Shown here piece after piece: positions 1-10,321 of a DNA stretch of 64,000 bases (positions are counted from its first letter, which is position 1; every line of letters starts with the position of its first letter). The stretch covers positions 62,001 through 126,000 of the forward strand of contig CAJJDO010000113.1 of assembly GCA_905183005.1 (NCBI GenBank), given 5' to 3'. A model generated the notes under the pieces. That model had not been told where the DNA came from. It made no database searches and saw only the letters and a program-made list of their open reading frames with translations. This DNA is from Paramecium pentaurelia. Lineage: Eukaryota; Ciliophora; Oligohymenophorea; Peniculida; Parameciidae. The translations under genes were made by a program, and so were the position numbers.

Positions 1-834
1 AAGATATTCCAGATGAACCAAAGAAGGTTAGTGTAGAGAAGGGTAAGAAGTTAATGTGTATAATTGATAATCAAAGCAAACCAGTAAATACTTTAGTTGA
101 AGGTATTACAGTGAGTTTGGAAGAATAAATGGAGAAGATTTCTGAGACAGATCAACAAACTCATATTTATAAGAAAACACAAAGAATTAGTAAATTAGTA
201 AGACTTTATAATTTATATTAAAGCCAAGTTATTTATTATGTTAAATGGTTAGATTTTATTGGAAATTAGGAGTTTAAGGAAAGGAAGGAGTGAAAGCTAA
301 AATATTGAGAAATGTTGCATTCCCAAAGATTTTAGATTTATTTGATTTTTGTGCTCCTGAATTATAAGAATAATTACAAACAGGAAGAGATTATGAAAAA
401 AAGAAACTTTTGGAAATGGCTGCTAAAGAGACAGATGAGTTAGAATAATTCAAAAAAGATTTAGAAGCATCTGGAAAGATGGTACCAGATGATACTAGAG
501 AAATTTATAAATAATTTAAGGCTAAAAAATAATAAGAAGAAATTAAGAATCATGATGATTAGTTGTATAGAAAACATGGATTTGGATTAGTTACAGGAAA
601 TTATGAATTAATTGGAGTTTTAAGTAATTAATTATTTAATTAATAGCTCATACTGGAAGAGAGGCTGATTCTGGACATTATATGGCATGGGTTCATCATT
701 CAGGTGATAATTGGATATAGTATGATGATGAAAAGACTTCAGAGAGAAAAATTGAACATATTTTAGATTTGAGAGGAGGTGGAGATTGGCATATGGGTTA
801 TTATCTGCTTTATAGAAGATTAGAAATTGAGTGA
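1..834 (+). CDS. USP14: USP14/Ubp6-like deubiquitinase, 3' part
   Basis: Ubiquitin-specific protease of the proteasome-associated USP14/Ubp6 family, which trims ubiquitin chains at the 19S particle. The 5' end lies outside the window, so the catalytic cysteine is not visible. About 260 residues are readable after removing introns at 198-223 (26 nt) and 624-646 (23 nt). They match the family in order: a segment like human USP14 'SRLPxYLxxQMVRFxxK' (here SKLPSYLLCQMVRFYWK), then VNAK/FP-type spacing, then the histidine box SGHYMAWVHHSGDNW, and the C-terminal GGGDWHMGYYLLYRR. Both introns restore the frame, which supports the model. TAA/TAG codons are read as Gln; the stop is TGA at 832-834. The next gene starts only 10 nt later on the same strand. 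Confidence 0.9.
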
Positions 835-844
835 TATTATAAAA

Positions 845-1546
845 ATGAATAATTATCATTATTTATTCAAGTTCATTATTGTAGGAGAATCAAGTAGTTG
901 TATGTATAATAAGTTAGCTGTTGGAAAAAGTTGTTTATTATTATAATACACAGAAGGAAGATTCCAAGTAGGGTATGATGCTACAATTGGAGTTGAATAT
1001 GGATCTAAAGAAATAATCTATGATAATAAACTAATCAAGTTATAACTTTGGGATACGGTATAATATAATAATATTCAGGCAGGCTAAGAATCTTTTCGCT
1101 CTATAACTAGAGCATATTACAGAGGGTATTTAAAGGCTATAAATATGTTTAGATCAATTGGTTGTTTTTTAGTTTATGATATCACAAGGAGAATAACATT
1201 TGATAGAATTTAATCATGGGTTAAAGATGTGAAATAAGACACTAATAACAGAATTGAATTTTTGTTGGTAGGAAACAAATGTGATTTAAAAGATCGAAAA
1301 GTTAGTTATGATGAAGGAAGACAATTATCAATTTAATTAGGATGTGAATTCTAAGAGACATCAGCCAAAACTGGAGAAAATGTGGAATTTATATTTGAAT
1401 ATTTGACAAAGAATATATATGAGAATATAAAATCTAATAAAATTGATCCTAATGATCCAAATCATGGAATTAAAATTGGAAAAATAGGATAAAATGAAAA
1501 GATTACAGAAATTCCTAAGAAGAAACAGAGAAGTATTTGTTGCTGA
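845..1546 (+). CDS. Rab2-like small GTPase
   Basis: Membrane-trafficking GTPase of about 209 residues, closest by eye to Rab2 (ER-Golgi transport). Visible motifs: P-loop GESTVGKS, effector region ATIGVEYGSK, switch II WDTAGQESFRSITRAYYRG, NKCD, and ETSAK. The C-terminus RSICC carries the double cysteine expected for geranylgeranylation. Introns at 894-917, 1058-1078 and 1126-1152 (24, 21 and 27 nt) restore one frame of 210 codons including TGA. The start ATG lies just 10 nt after the USP14 stop, so any core promoter must overlap the upstream gene. Unlike the second Rab near 19 kb, the catalytic glutamine (AGQE) is present. Confidence 0.93.
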
Positions 1547-1556
1547 AAATATTTAC

Positions 1557-1580
1557 ATATATATATATATATATATATAT
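1557..1580. repeat. (AT)12 microsatellite
   Basis: Twelve uninterrupted AT dinucleotides in the short convergent intergenic region between the Rab2-like gene and the CK1-like gene. Confidence 0.95.
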
Positions 1581-1619
1581 TTGATATCATAATTAATTAA
1601 TATCTAAATATAATTTAAT

Positions 1620-3175
1620 TCAATTCTTTTTCCTTTATTGATTAGGACTTTAACTAGTTTTTCTCTTTTTTTAACTATACATATAAAATAAAATTATATA
1701 CATTGCAACTCCTTTCTATTTTAGCATACTATACTTTTTAGAGAGTGGAATTTCTTCAAAATTTTCTTCAAAAACTGAATCTTTCCAACCAACTGTCTCT
1801 GCACAAGAATTTTATCTACCATTTTAATTGCCTGTTTCAGCAGTCTATTTCATATTTTAAGCAATATCTTATGGACAACTGTCATCACCACACACTTTAA
1901 TATCAAAAGCTATTTGTGAAGGTTAGTATTTTGGCCTTATTGAGTTATAAGTACTCAACATCACACTTCCAGAAACCACACTTGGCTATTAAGAATCTTG
2001 TCTCTTCAATTATGAAGGTGGTATTAAAAATTGATTGTTACTTAATCTATCAGATAAAGAATTATAATTACTATCTAATTAAATTGGATCCTTATTTCTC
2101 AACAGATTTCTTCATTTCTGTAGATTAGGGAGGCTACAATTATTATTAAGTAGTTGATCTTTAAAAATTATCAAAATTCTCATTATTTTAAGAGATCTTC
2201 ATTTATTACTATTAATCCCAATCATATATATTATCTAATTGAATTCCTTAATTCTCAGCAGCCTTTTCAAATTAATGATACACAAAACAATAATTAGGTT
2301 CACTATTATATTGTAATTATTTCAAATATCTATAGAATTTAATATAATCAACTTACTCTAGAATTTTAGCAAATTCAATAGGTACATCTTTGCATAATTC
2401 TCTTGGGTCTATATTCATTTTCATTTCACCGACTTTGACAGTTCTTTCTTCATCACTGACATTCTGCATATTTTGCCATGGAAGCTGCCTAGACTTCTGA
2501 TAATTCAAGATTCCTTTACCCTTTCATGAAATACAATAACACATATATTAATGATTCGATATCATCCTTTCTACTTAACTCATAACCCTTATGTGCAGCA
2601 ATTGATGCATACCTTGTAGTACCTATAAACGATGCATTATCTCTAAAAGGTCTAATCTAATTACATAAAAGTAATTACAATATATTTCCTTAGGCATCTC
2701 TAAATATTTTGCTGATCCCAAAATCGACTACATATATTTTAGATGATTCATCCTCAATTCCAAATAAAATATTTTCAGGTTTCAAATCTCTATGTACAAC
2801 ACCTTTATTATGTATCCTCTCTAAAACATGAACAATCTGTATGCCCAATTATATGGTTGTTTTAAAAGAAAACTTCTTCTTTGTTTTCATATAATAAGAC
2901 AGATCCTTTCCCAACAACTAAAGAATGATTACATTGTATTCATCCTATTATCCATGCCATAATAATTTGGGTATCCCATCAGTTCCTTACAATCTTTCTA
3001 ACACTTAAACTTCCCTCTCTAATGAACGTACATCTTCATTCTCTTCTTTTTCTATTTTGATAGCCACATCAACATTTTTTTCCTTATCATGTCCTAAGAG
3101 TACTACTCCAAATGATCCAGAAGATATCTTTTTTTATACTACATATATTCCATTAAATATTGATGCAGTTTGCAT
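1620..3175 (-). CDS. Casein kinase 1-like protein kinase
   Basis: Serine/threonine kinase of the CK1 family. Reading the minus strand shows the glycine loop SSGSFGVVLLG, the VAIK lysine, VVHRDLKPENILFG, VVDFGISKIFRD and the CK1 signature GTTRYASIAAHKG followed by SRKDDIESLIYVLLY. After the catalytic domain comes a Q/N/S-rich tail. Introns at 2489-2519, 2110-2137 and 1675-1701 (31, 28 and 27 nt) are needed to keep the frame open; the total is divisible by three. I chose the Met at 3175, just before the kinase fold. An in-frame Met at 3229 would add 18 residues and leave only 11 nt to the divergent phosphatase gene. Paramecium has many such CK1-like paralogues, so the substrate is unknown. Confidence 0.9.
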
Positions 3176-3240
3176 AGTATTTTATTGATAATTAATTATT
3201 TTATAAATATCTATAATATTATTTTCCATTTAATTCCTGG

Positions 3241-3648
3241 ATGTCAGAAATAGTACCTCATGTTTATTTATCCTCAATTGTTTATGCCAAAGACTTATAT
3301 TGGCTTAAAAAGAAGAAGATTTCAAATATACTTATTATTGGATAATTGTAAAAATACTTTCCATTAAAATTTTAATATAAATGCATCCTTATTGAAGATA
3401 AACCAGAAAATGATATATCATAATATTTTGAGGAATGCATATAATATATAGATTAAGTTATTGCATAAAACAAAAATATTTTAGTTCATTGTTATGGTGG
3501 TTAAAGCAGATCTGTTAGCATTATTATAGCTTATATTATGAGAAAATTATCAATTGATTCAGAAAAAGCATTAAATTTTGTAAAAGAAAGACATCCAAGA
3601 GCAGAACCTAATTATGGGTTCTTAAATCAACTCAAAACTTTTAAATGA
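3241..3648 (+). CDS. Dual-specificity protein phosphatase
   Basis: Intronless gene of 136 codons (135 residues) for a small atypical dual-specificity phosphatase. The catalytic P-loop is VHCYGGQSRS, which fits HCx5R with the following serine. The general-acid loop and the AYIMRK and FVKERHPRAEPNYGF segments are typical of the family (compare 'V...R...PN.GF..QL'). Starts at an ATG in an AT-rich divergent promoter shared with the CK1-like gene. Its last 182 bases (3467-3648) lie inside the 1118-bp sequence repeated after the N at 4585, so a truncated second copy appears downstream. Confidence 0.93.
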
Positions 3649-4584
3649 TAATTCTTCATATTTAATACTTTATATATAGATATATTTTCATTTGGGGAAA
3701 TCCTGCTTTAATATTGATAGAATTTCATCAAAATTTCTAATTTTATTACACTGATATACTTAACAATTTAATTTTAAGATCCAATAAGAGCACGATTTTA
3801 TTTTAAGTATGTTGATAAAATCTACTCTTTTAATCTTTCTAATTCTGGAATGAATTAATTATCTTATTGAGATTCATCAGGGATAATTATACCATTCTTT
3901 TTGACTATTTTTTAAGAATATTATTTATTTTTATTGCAATTTTAACTATTTGATCCATTCTATTGATTATTCAATTTTGCTTGATCAATTTACGATATTC
4001 TCATTGGATTCTACAATGACTACTCTTTAAACACAAGAGGTGATGATTTAGTTTAATTACTAGGATTTGTTTTTGTAGTCTATGGTCTTTGATAATTTTA
4101 ATTATATAATTTCTTTCCCTTATTATATTTAGTCATTTCTTGGTTTTCTTCATTAACAATTTAATACATTACTCTTTATAACTCTTTGTAGGAGCAATCA
4201 AATGGATAGGAGACTTAATTTGTTTAGTTTTATTGTTTTAAATAAAAGGTTAATTCTCTGTTTCTTCTGTAAACAATACATCCTCCTCTATAATGATATG
4301 GGGTTTGATGGATTCTTTATTTTGATTATCTAATTAAACTGGCAAACGGGGATCAGTAATAAACTTATTAGGTATAACTACATTGGGACTTGAATGTAAA
4401 GATTAAGAATTTTTTTGATGAGTCCAAGTTGCAATTAAATTTTCAACCTTTTAATTCTATGTACTTAAATTCAACTAATAGAATAATCATTACTTTTTAC
4501 TTGTTTTTCAACAGAATATGATTGAATATTGTTTTTATACCTTATATTGTCTATAGAAAATTGTAATTATCTCTAATAGGTTTA
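3467..4584. repeat. 1118-bp direct repeat, left copy (ends at assembly gap)
   Basis: Identical by eye to 4586-5703 at a constant offset of 1119 bases. The two copies are separated by one N. It starts inside the phosphatase gene and ends inside the unknown minus-strand gene. Overlaying the copies gives one intact version of both genes, so this is most simply an unmerged contig overlap. Confidence 0.95.
3688..4584 (-). pseudogene. Unknown gene, copy truncated by assembly gap
   Basis: Minus-strand copy of the 3' two-thirds of the unknown gene at 4807-5817, cut off at the N at 4585. The sequence matches that gene base for base as far as I compared it. It is listed as broken because its 5' end is missing in this scaffold, but it is probably an artefact of two overlapping contig ends rather than a true pseudogene. 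Confidence 0.75.
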
Positions 4585-4585
4585 N
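4585..4585. other. Assembly gap (single N)
   Basis: One ambiguous base joins two stretches whose flanks are a perfect 1118-bp direct repeat. It marks a scaffold join with an overlap that was not collapsed. Confidence 0.97.
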
Positions 4586-4767
4586 AAAACAAAAATATTT
4601 TAGTTCATTGTTATGGTGGTTAAAGCAGATCTGTTAGCATTATTATAGCTTATATTATGAGAAAATTATCAATTGATTCAGAAAAAGCATTAAATTTTGT
4701 AAAAGAAAGACATCCAAGAGCAGAACCTAATTATGGGTTCTTAAATCAACTCAAAACTTTTAAATGA
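4586..4767 (+). pseudogene. Dual-specificity phosphatase fragment (duplicate of 3' end)
   Basis: Carries the final 60 codons of the phosphatase gene at 3241-3648, including the HCYGGQSRS catalytic loop and the TGA stop, but begins directly at the assembly gap without promoter or start codon. Identical to the left copy, so it is probably the same locus represented twice. Confidence 0.85.
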
Positions 4768-5703
4768 TAATTCTTCATATTTAATACTTTATATATAGAT
4801 ATATTTTCATTTGGGGAAATCCTGCTTTAATATTGATAGAATTTCATCAAAATTTCTAATTTTATTACACTGATATACTTAACAATTTAATTTTAAGATC
4901 CAATAAGAGCACGATTTTATTTTAAGTATGTTGATAAAATCTACTCTTTTAATCTTTCTAATTCTGGAATGAATTAATTATCTTATTGAGATTCATCAGG
5001 GATAATTATACCATTCTTTTTGACTATTTTTTAAGAATATTATTTATTTTTATTGCAATTTTAACTATTTGATCCATTCTATTGATTATTCAATTTTGCT
5101 TGATCAATTTACGATATTCTCATTGGATTCTACAATGACTACTCTTTAAACACAAGAGGTGATGATTTAGTTTAATTACTAGGATTTGTTTTTGTAGTCT
5201 ATGGTCTTTGATAATTTTAATTATATAATTTCTTTCCCTTATTATATTTAGTCATTTCTTGGTTTTCTTCATTAACAATTTAATACATTACTCTTTATAA
5301 CTCTTTGTAGGAGCAATCAAATGGATAGGAGACTTAATTTGTTTAGTTTTATTGTTTTAAATAAAAGGTTAATTCTCTGTTTCTTCTGTAAACAATACAT
5401 CCTCCTCTATAATGATATGGGGTTTGATGGATTCTTTATTTTGATTATCTAATTAAACTGGCAAACGGGGATCAGTAATAAACTTATTAGGTATAACTAC
5501 ATTGGGACTTGAATGTAAAGATTAAGAATTTTTTTGATGAGTCCAAGTTGCAATTAAATTTTCAACCTTTTAATTCTATGTACTTAAATTCAACTAATAG
5601 AATAATCATTACTTTTTACTTGTTTTTCAACAGAATATGATTGAATATTGTTTTTATACCTTATATTGTCTATAGAAAATTGTAATTATCTCTAATAGGT
5701 TTA
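4586..5703. repeat. 1118-bp direct repeat, right copy (starts at assembly gap)
   Basis: Second copy of 3467-4584. Its left edge is the N; its right edge continues into the intact 5' end of the unknown minus-strand gene. Confidence 0.95.
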
Positions 5704-5817
5704 TGGTCTTTCATTTGAAAGATTTCTTGAACGAGAAGACTATTAACCTAATATAGATGCCTTCATATTTTCTAATTCTTCTAATTAGGTTGATTGGCGC
5801 TAAGATAATAATAACAT
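4807..5817 (-). CDS. Unknown Q/N/S-rich protein
   Basis: I do not recognise this protein. It reads on the minus strand from ATG at 5817 (MLLLSQRQSTQLEELENMK) to a TGA at 4807, and needs about four short introns. The product is hydrophilic, rich in Q, N, S and K, with stretches such as NVVIPNKFITDPRLPVQL and PIHLIAPTKSYK and a C-terminus NFDEILSILKQDFPK. No membrane segment or catalytic motif was seen. It converges on the phosphatase gene and is the complete version of the copy that ends at the N. Confidence 0.65.
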
Positions 5818-5997
5818 TTATTATGGCTATAAAATAAAATTATAAAATTGCAAATTATTTTATCCAAAGATTAGAACATCATTTTTGATCTTTATCATAT
5901 ATATATTATTGATAAAATGAGAATACAATTATTAATTTAAAAGTAATGTTATTATGAGATTATTTAAATTATTTTATATTTAAGTTGTACTTTCTTA

Positions 5998-6658
5998 ATG
6001 GATTTACCTCCACTCTCTGAATTAGAATTATAAAATATTTACGCTTGGGTAAATAATGAATATTAATTTCCAGTTAGACAAAATACCACTCTCAAGAGCT
6101 AAAAAGAATATTCAAAGAGATTTTGCAGATGGAGCTATGGTAGCAGAAGTTGTATATCATTACCTGCCAAAATTAGTTGAGAAACATAATTATCCTCAAG
6201 CTCATAGTATTTAATAAAAATAATATAATTGGAGTACTCTCAATTTGAAAGTATACTTTTAATATAATATTTAGGTATTTAAGAAACTTGGATTTCAATT
6301 ATCTAAAAATGATATTGATAGTGTTATTGCTTGTTCACCTGAAGCTGTTGAAAGAGTGTTAAAGTTTTTATAAATTAAGATTGAAAAATATTTGGAACAA
6401 TAGAAAGAATTGGAGAAAAAAGCAATTGAATAATAAAAACAATAGTAATATTAATAGCAACAAAAATAGTAGGTGTAAGAGGATCCCCTACAAAATCAAG
6501 ATTTGAGATTGATTTTAGCTGAAAAGAATTAAGCAATTACAGAGTTAAAAGAAACTGTTGAAATTTTATAATTGAAAGTTAAAAAACTTGAATAACTTTT
6601 ACAAATTAAAGATAATAAAATTTAAGGATTAATCAATTAATTACAAGGTAAATAATGA
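5998..6658 (+). CDS. SPEF1: SPEF1/CLAMP-like microtubule-binding protein
   Basis: Calponin-homology-type microtubule-binding protein of axonemes (sperm flagellar protein 1, also called CLAMP), known to bundle and stabilise central-pair and cortical microtubules. About 203 residues. The CH domain occupies the first ~105 residues and matches the family: LYxWVDxIPLSRPKRN appears as IYAWVLDKIPLSRAKKN, followed by RDFADGAMVAEVVYHYLPK and NYPQAHSIQQKQYNWSTLN. A Q-rich linker follows, then a C-terminal coiled coil (LILAEKNQAITELKETVEI onward) typical of SPEF1. Introns at 6049-6073 and 6251-6274 (25 and 24 nt) give exactly 204 codons with TGA. Confidence 0.93.
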
Positions 6659-6756
6659 ATACTTATTATTATTATATTATTATTTCTATGTATTTATATA
6701 ATCTAATTTATTTAATTATATATACAGTATAAAATAGAAATTTTTATAATTTACTT

Positions 6757-7365
6757 ATGTCTAGTCAAAATGATGAAGAAAGTGATGTTTAAGATGTTGA
6801 AATAGTTGATGGTTACACTAGTGAATACATCAGTTAAAAATCAAGTCAACCTCCTTTTTAAGAATCTGATTATTTAAGGGATCCTGATGATAATAAATCA
6901 GATAACATATCACATCAAGAATCTATTTCTAATAGATAATCCCTTCATTAAAGATAATTCTTTAATTAGAGAACAGCTGAAGATGAAGAAATTGTTAAAT
7001 AATGTATGGAGGAGGCATCAAAAATTAATGAAAAAATTATGATATAAAGGAAATAACTTAAAGATCAATTTAAAGAATTCTAAAATGTAATAATTTAAAC
7101 ATAAATTTAGACAATTAATGCTGCAAGAAGCAACTTAAAAGATTATGATATGCCTTATCAGACTGCTCACTTTCCTTTATATTTAAAGACTTAAGAAAAA
7201 TTTGTGATATTGCCAGCATAAAATCTTAATATTAGGAAAGGAACAGTTGAATCATTCATTAAGACTAATTTAGAAAATGAAAATTCTGTAAAAAAAGCAG
7301 AATAAGACAGAAGAGTGGCATTTAAATAAAGAAGACCATATCAAAAAAGAAAATTTGAATCTTGA
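6757..7365 (+). CDS. Hypothetical charged protein, 202 aa
   Basis: Intronless open frame of 203 codons under the ciliate code, ATG to TGA. Not recognised. The N-terminal half is acidic and Ser/Gln-rich (ESDVQDVEIVDGYTSEYI), the middle is a probable coiled coil (EEASKINEKIMIQRKQLKDQ), and the C-terminus is basic (RRVAFKQRRPYQKRKFES). A segment YQTAHFPLYLKTQEKFVILP looks more ordered and may be the conserved core. No membrane segment. Confidence 0.75.
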
Positions 7366-7432
7366 TTATAATGAAACATCATTTAATAGTAATTAATCAC
7401 TTTTATTAAAATTTACAAGTTTTTTATTCAAA

Positions 7433-9044
7433 TCAATTATTTATAGTTTCATCATTAATGAATAGAAGTTTTATTATATTCTTTATTTTTTATTTAAGCT
7501 AGTACTAAGAATCTTTTAAATCTTGTGTTGCATTTCTTAATTATTTAATTCTGAAAGGCTTTTCTTTCTTATTGTATTTAATTTATTCATAAATTTTACA
7601 AATTTAACTCTTATTATTTTAATTACCATTAATTAAATTTTCTATATTTAGCATTTTATGTTTAAGTGTTTAAAATTGATTACCTACTGGTTGAGTATTA
7701 ATCAACTTAAATATTTCTCTATTAATGTTATTCCCTACACGTAATGTATGTTGTCTAATTTCCATTGTAAGTCTATAAATTGGTGCGAAAATTTGTACTA
7801 TTACAATAAACTCAAGGAACATAAGAAAAATTGAAAAAGAGAATTGAAATAATATCATCTTCATAAAGATTACATTTAATTCTTAATTTTTTTCATCTAA
7901 TCTCTCTTAAATCTCTATTGTAGTAGTAATATTTGAGTATCTCAAAATTATATATTATAAAATACATGATGAGAGTATATTCTTGATTAGGAAGTTAAAA
8001 AGTAATAAGATACACAGATAGATTTGATAACTTATGATAGAATACTTGTGGAGTTTAATTGTTTCTTAAAGAATTTTCCTATATTATTAACCAATCAGTT
8101 TTATTAAAACCTGTTATACTCTAATCATATACATAGATTGACTATGAATCATTAAATTATTGATCTATATTACTATATAAGATAACACCAGTTTTATCTA
8201 ATAATAATAAATTATAGGGTATCTATGGAATCATGTATGAGTCAAATCTTATCTGGGTTTTAGCAACTGCAATGAGCTCCTTAGCTTATGATTTAATTGA
8301 ATAACAAATAGAAACTTCTAAAGTTTAAGAGAGAAAATGATTAAATGGAGGAGTGTAAGTAATATTCAGATCTGGATTCTGAGCAAAAGCTTAAACATGA
8401 TTCTAATACCTAAATGATATTTAACTATTACCAAGGTCGTTTTAGTACATTATAAGATTTAGTTAGATAACTTACAGGATATGTTGCCAAATATTAAATG
8501 TTAGAATTAGCACCAATATGAAAATATTGTTTTAATCTTACTATATCTAATCCAAAAATCATTGAGTATCCACTTAATAAAGTTATTGTGGAATGAATTG
8601 ATTGAATTCTAGTGTCATTTTTTGGTAAAGTAATTGAATCATTTATTCCATTTGCTTAATAGCAATAAGATTCATAATTGATGAAATAGTTATCTCCTAT
8701 TAAATATGAAATTGGAACACATGGAGCTAAAGGAGATTCTAATTCTATAGTAATGTTATTGTATTCAAAATAATTGTAAGAATTTGAAATAGAAGCCAAA
8801 TTGTTTATCACTTAATATTTACAATATATTTATATATACCTTATATATGTTATAAAGCCACTCTTCTCATTAACATCTTTCCAATAGATATAAGTTGAGT
8901 TTTATCTTACTTTACTTGTAATAGTTCAGTTGAGTGAGTTGAGATATATGAAAATATTTTTGATTAAGCATAAAATGCTGATATTGGTAATGAAATGACA
9001 ATAATTAGAAATATTATGTTAGCTAATATAATTTAATTTCTCAT
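7433..9044 (-). CDS. Cache-type membrane sensor-like protein
   Basis: Membrane protein of about 500 residues. After ATG at 9044 there is an N-terminal hydrophobic anchor (NQIILANIIFLIIVISLPIS), then a long extracellular-type region, then a second membrane segment near the C-terminus (FQFSFSIFLMFLEFIVIVQ) and a short basic cytoplasmic tail. The extracellular part contains YPVSYLTKSYNVLKRPWQ, which resembles the 'YdprxRPWY' element of double-Cache sensor domains, and YNLLLLDKTGVILYSN, which resembles the second Cache strand pair. Such proteins bind small ligands outside the cell. The tail lacks a recognisable kinase or cyclase domain. At least three short introns are needed. Ligand and output are unknown. 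Confidence 0.65.
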
Positions 9045-9417
9045 TTTTAAACTCCTTATTGTTCTTAATAGTGTCTGAAACATAATATAAATTAAGATAA
9101 TTCTGTATAATTTTTATAAAATTAAATATTTGTCATAATCAAATTCATTTCTATAATACCATCAAAATTATATTTCTTACTAATTTACATTTATTAATTT
9201 TAACCTTTTTTTCTTTACTTCAATTATACATTCTAAGTAATCAATTGAACTTTAATTATATTAATTTTAGCCTTTACTAAAACCATATGGAATATTTCAT
9301 ATAAATTTTTTTATCATTTAGAGATATTTATTCATTTTTTAGTTTACAAATGATGAGTTTTTAATTATTTTAACTGAAACACTTGTTATTTTATCAAAAT
9401 ATTAAAACAACTTAATC
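9045..9417. other. AT-rich intergenic region
   Basis: 373 bp between divergent genes. Poly-T and poly-A rich; no open frame with coding character and no RNA gene recognised. Confidence 0.6.
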
Positions 9418-10083
9418 ATGACATATGAGAATTAGAGAAGAAAGGTAAAAATTATATTTTGAAATTTTAATAGAATAATATCTATGCGATTATCATTTAA
9501 AATTTAATCCTTACCAGTATATGTTAAACATCTAATATAAAATTGAGATTATAATTATAATAATAACTTGATCGATATAATAGAGTTCCACTGATTCAGA
9601 TATTAAAGAATAAATTTCATAATTAATCAAATAAAAATACGTAAAAAATAGAAAAGTAGAAAATAAATAAGTTTCAGAATTGGATTGATAGATAATGTAA
9701 TTTATAATTAATTAACTTTAGGAAAGTGCTTAAAATTTTAGGAGTCTCAAACTTTTTGGAACAAATTTTATTATGATTATTTATTAATTAAATAATAAAT
9801 TAAGGACTCAATTAATTGTAGTAAAATATTTTTATAATTGCTTCCAAAATATTCAAGAAAGTGAAAAACAATATAAAACTCCAGAATTGATTAAGAAAAT
9901 GATGATGAATATAAATAAGGATATCAATTGTTTAGGTTAAGATTAGAGATTGAAAAAATTTAATAAAAGCGTATTGTTAATTCAATTTAGTTTGAATTAT
10001 TAGAAAGTGTTGATAGTGTAGAAATTTAATTAATTGATAAATATTAAGTTAATTAGAGTGATATATGTATTTTAGGATGTTGA
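9418..10083 (+). CDS. Unknown gene (uncertain model)
   Basis: Several short open segments look coding when joined by short GT...AG introns: a start MTYENQRRK, SSTDSDIKEQISQLIKQK, ESQTFWNKFYYDYLLIK, SEKQYKTPELIKKMMMNINK and a C-terminus FELLESVDSVEIQLIDKYQV ending in ILGC before TGA at 10081-10083. I could not connect all segments in one frame, so it may be a decaying gene. No family recognised. Confidence 0.4.
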
Positions 10084-10321
10084 TTGATAAGAAACTAAGA
10101 ATCTTTTCAATATTTTATAATATAAGTTAAAATTAATGAAATGCTTTATAAAATAATTATTATAATTGATGATATATAGATATTTTATGTTTGGAGTGAT
10201 ATATGAGAATCTTTAATATTTATATACATACAATATTAATAGATGATTGAATATCTTTCTTTAAATATGAAAATAATATTTTATTTAAAATTAGAATGCG
10301 TATTTAATAATTATTTATAAA

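Noticed and set aside
3467..5703. Tandem gene duplication of the phosphatase and its neighbour
   Set aside because: Perfect identity with an N exactly between the copies, and each copy truncated at the N, points to an assembly overlap.
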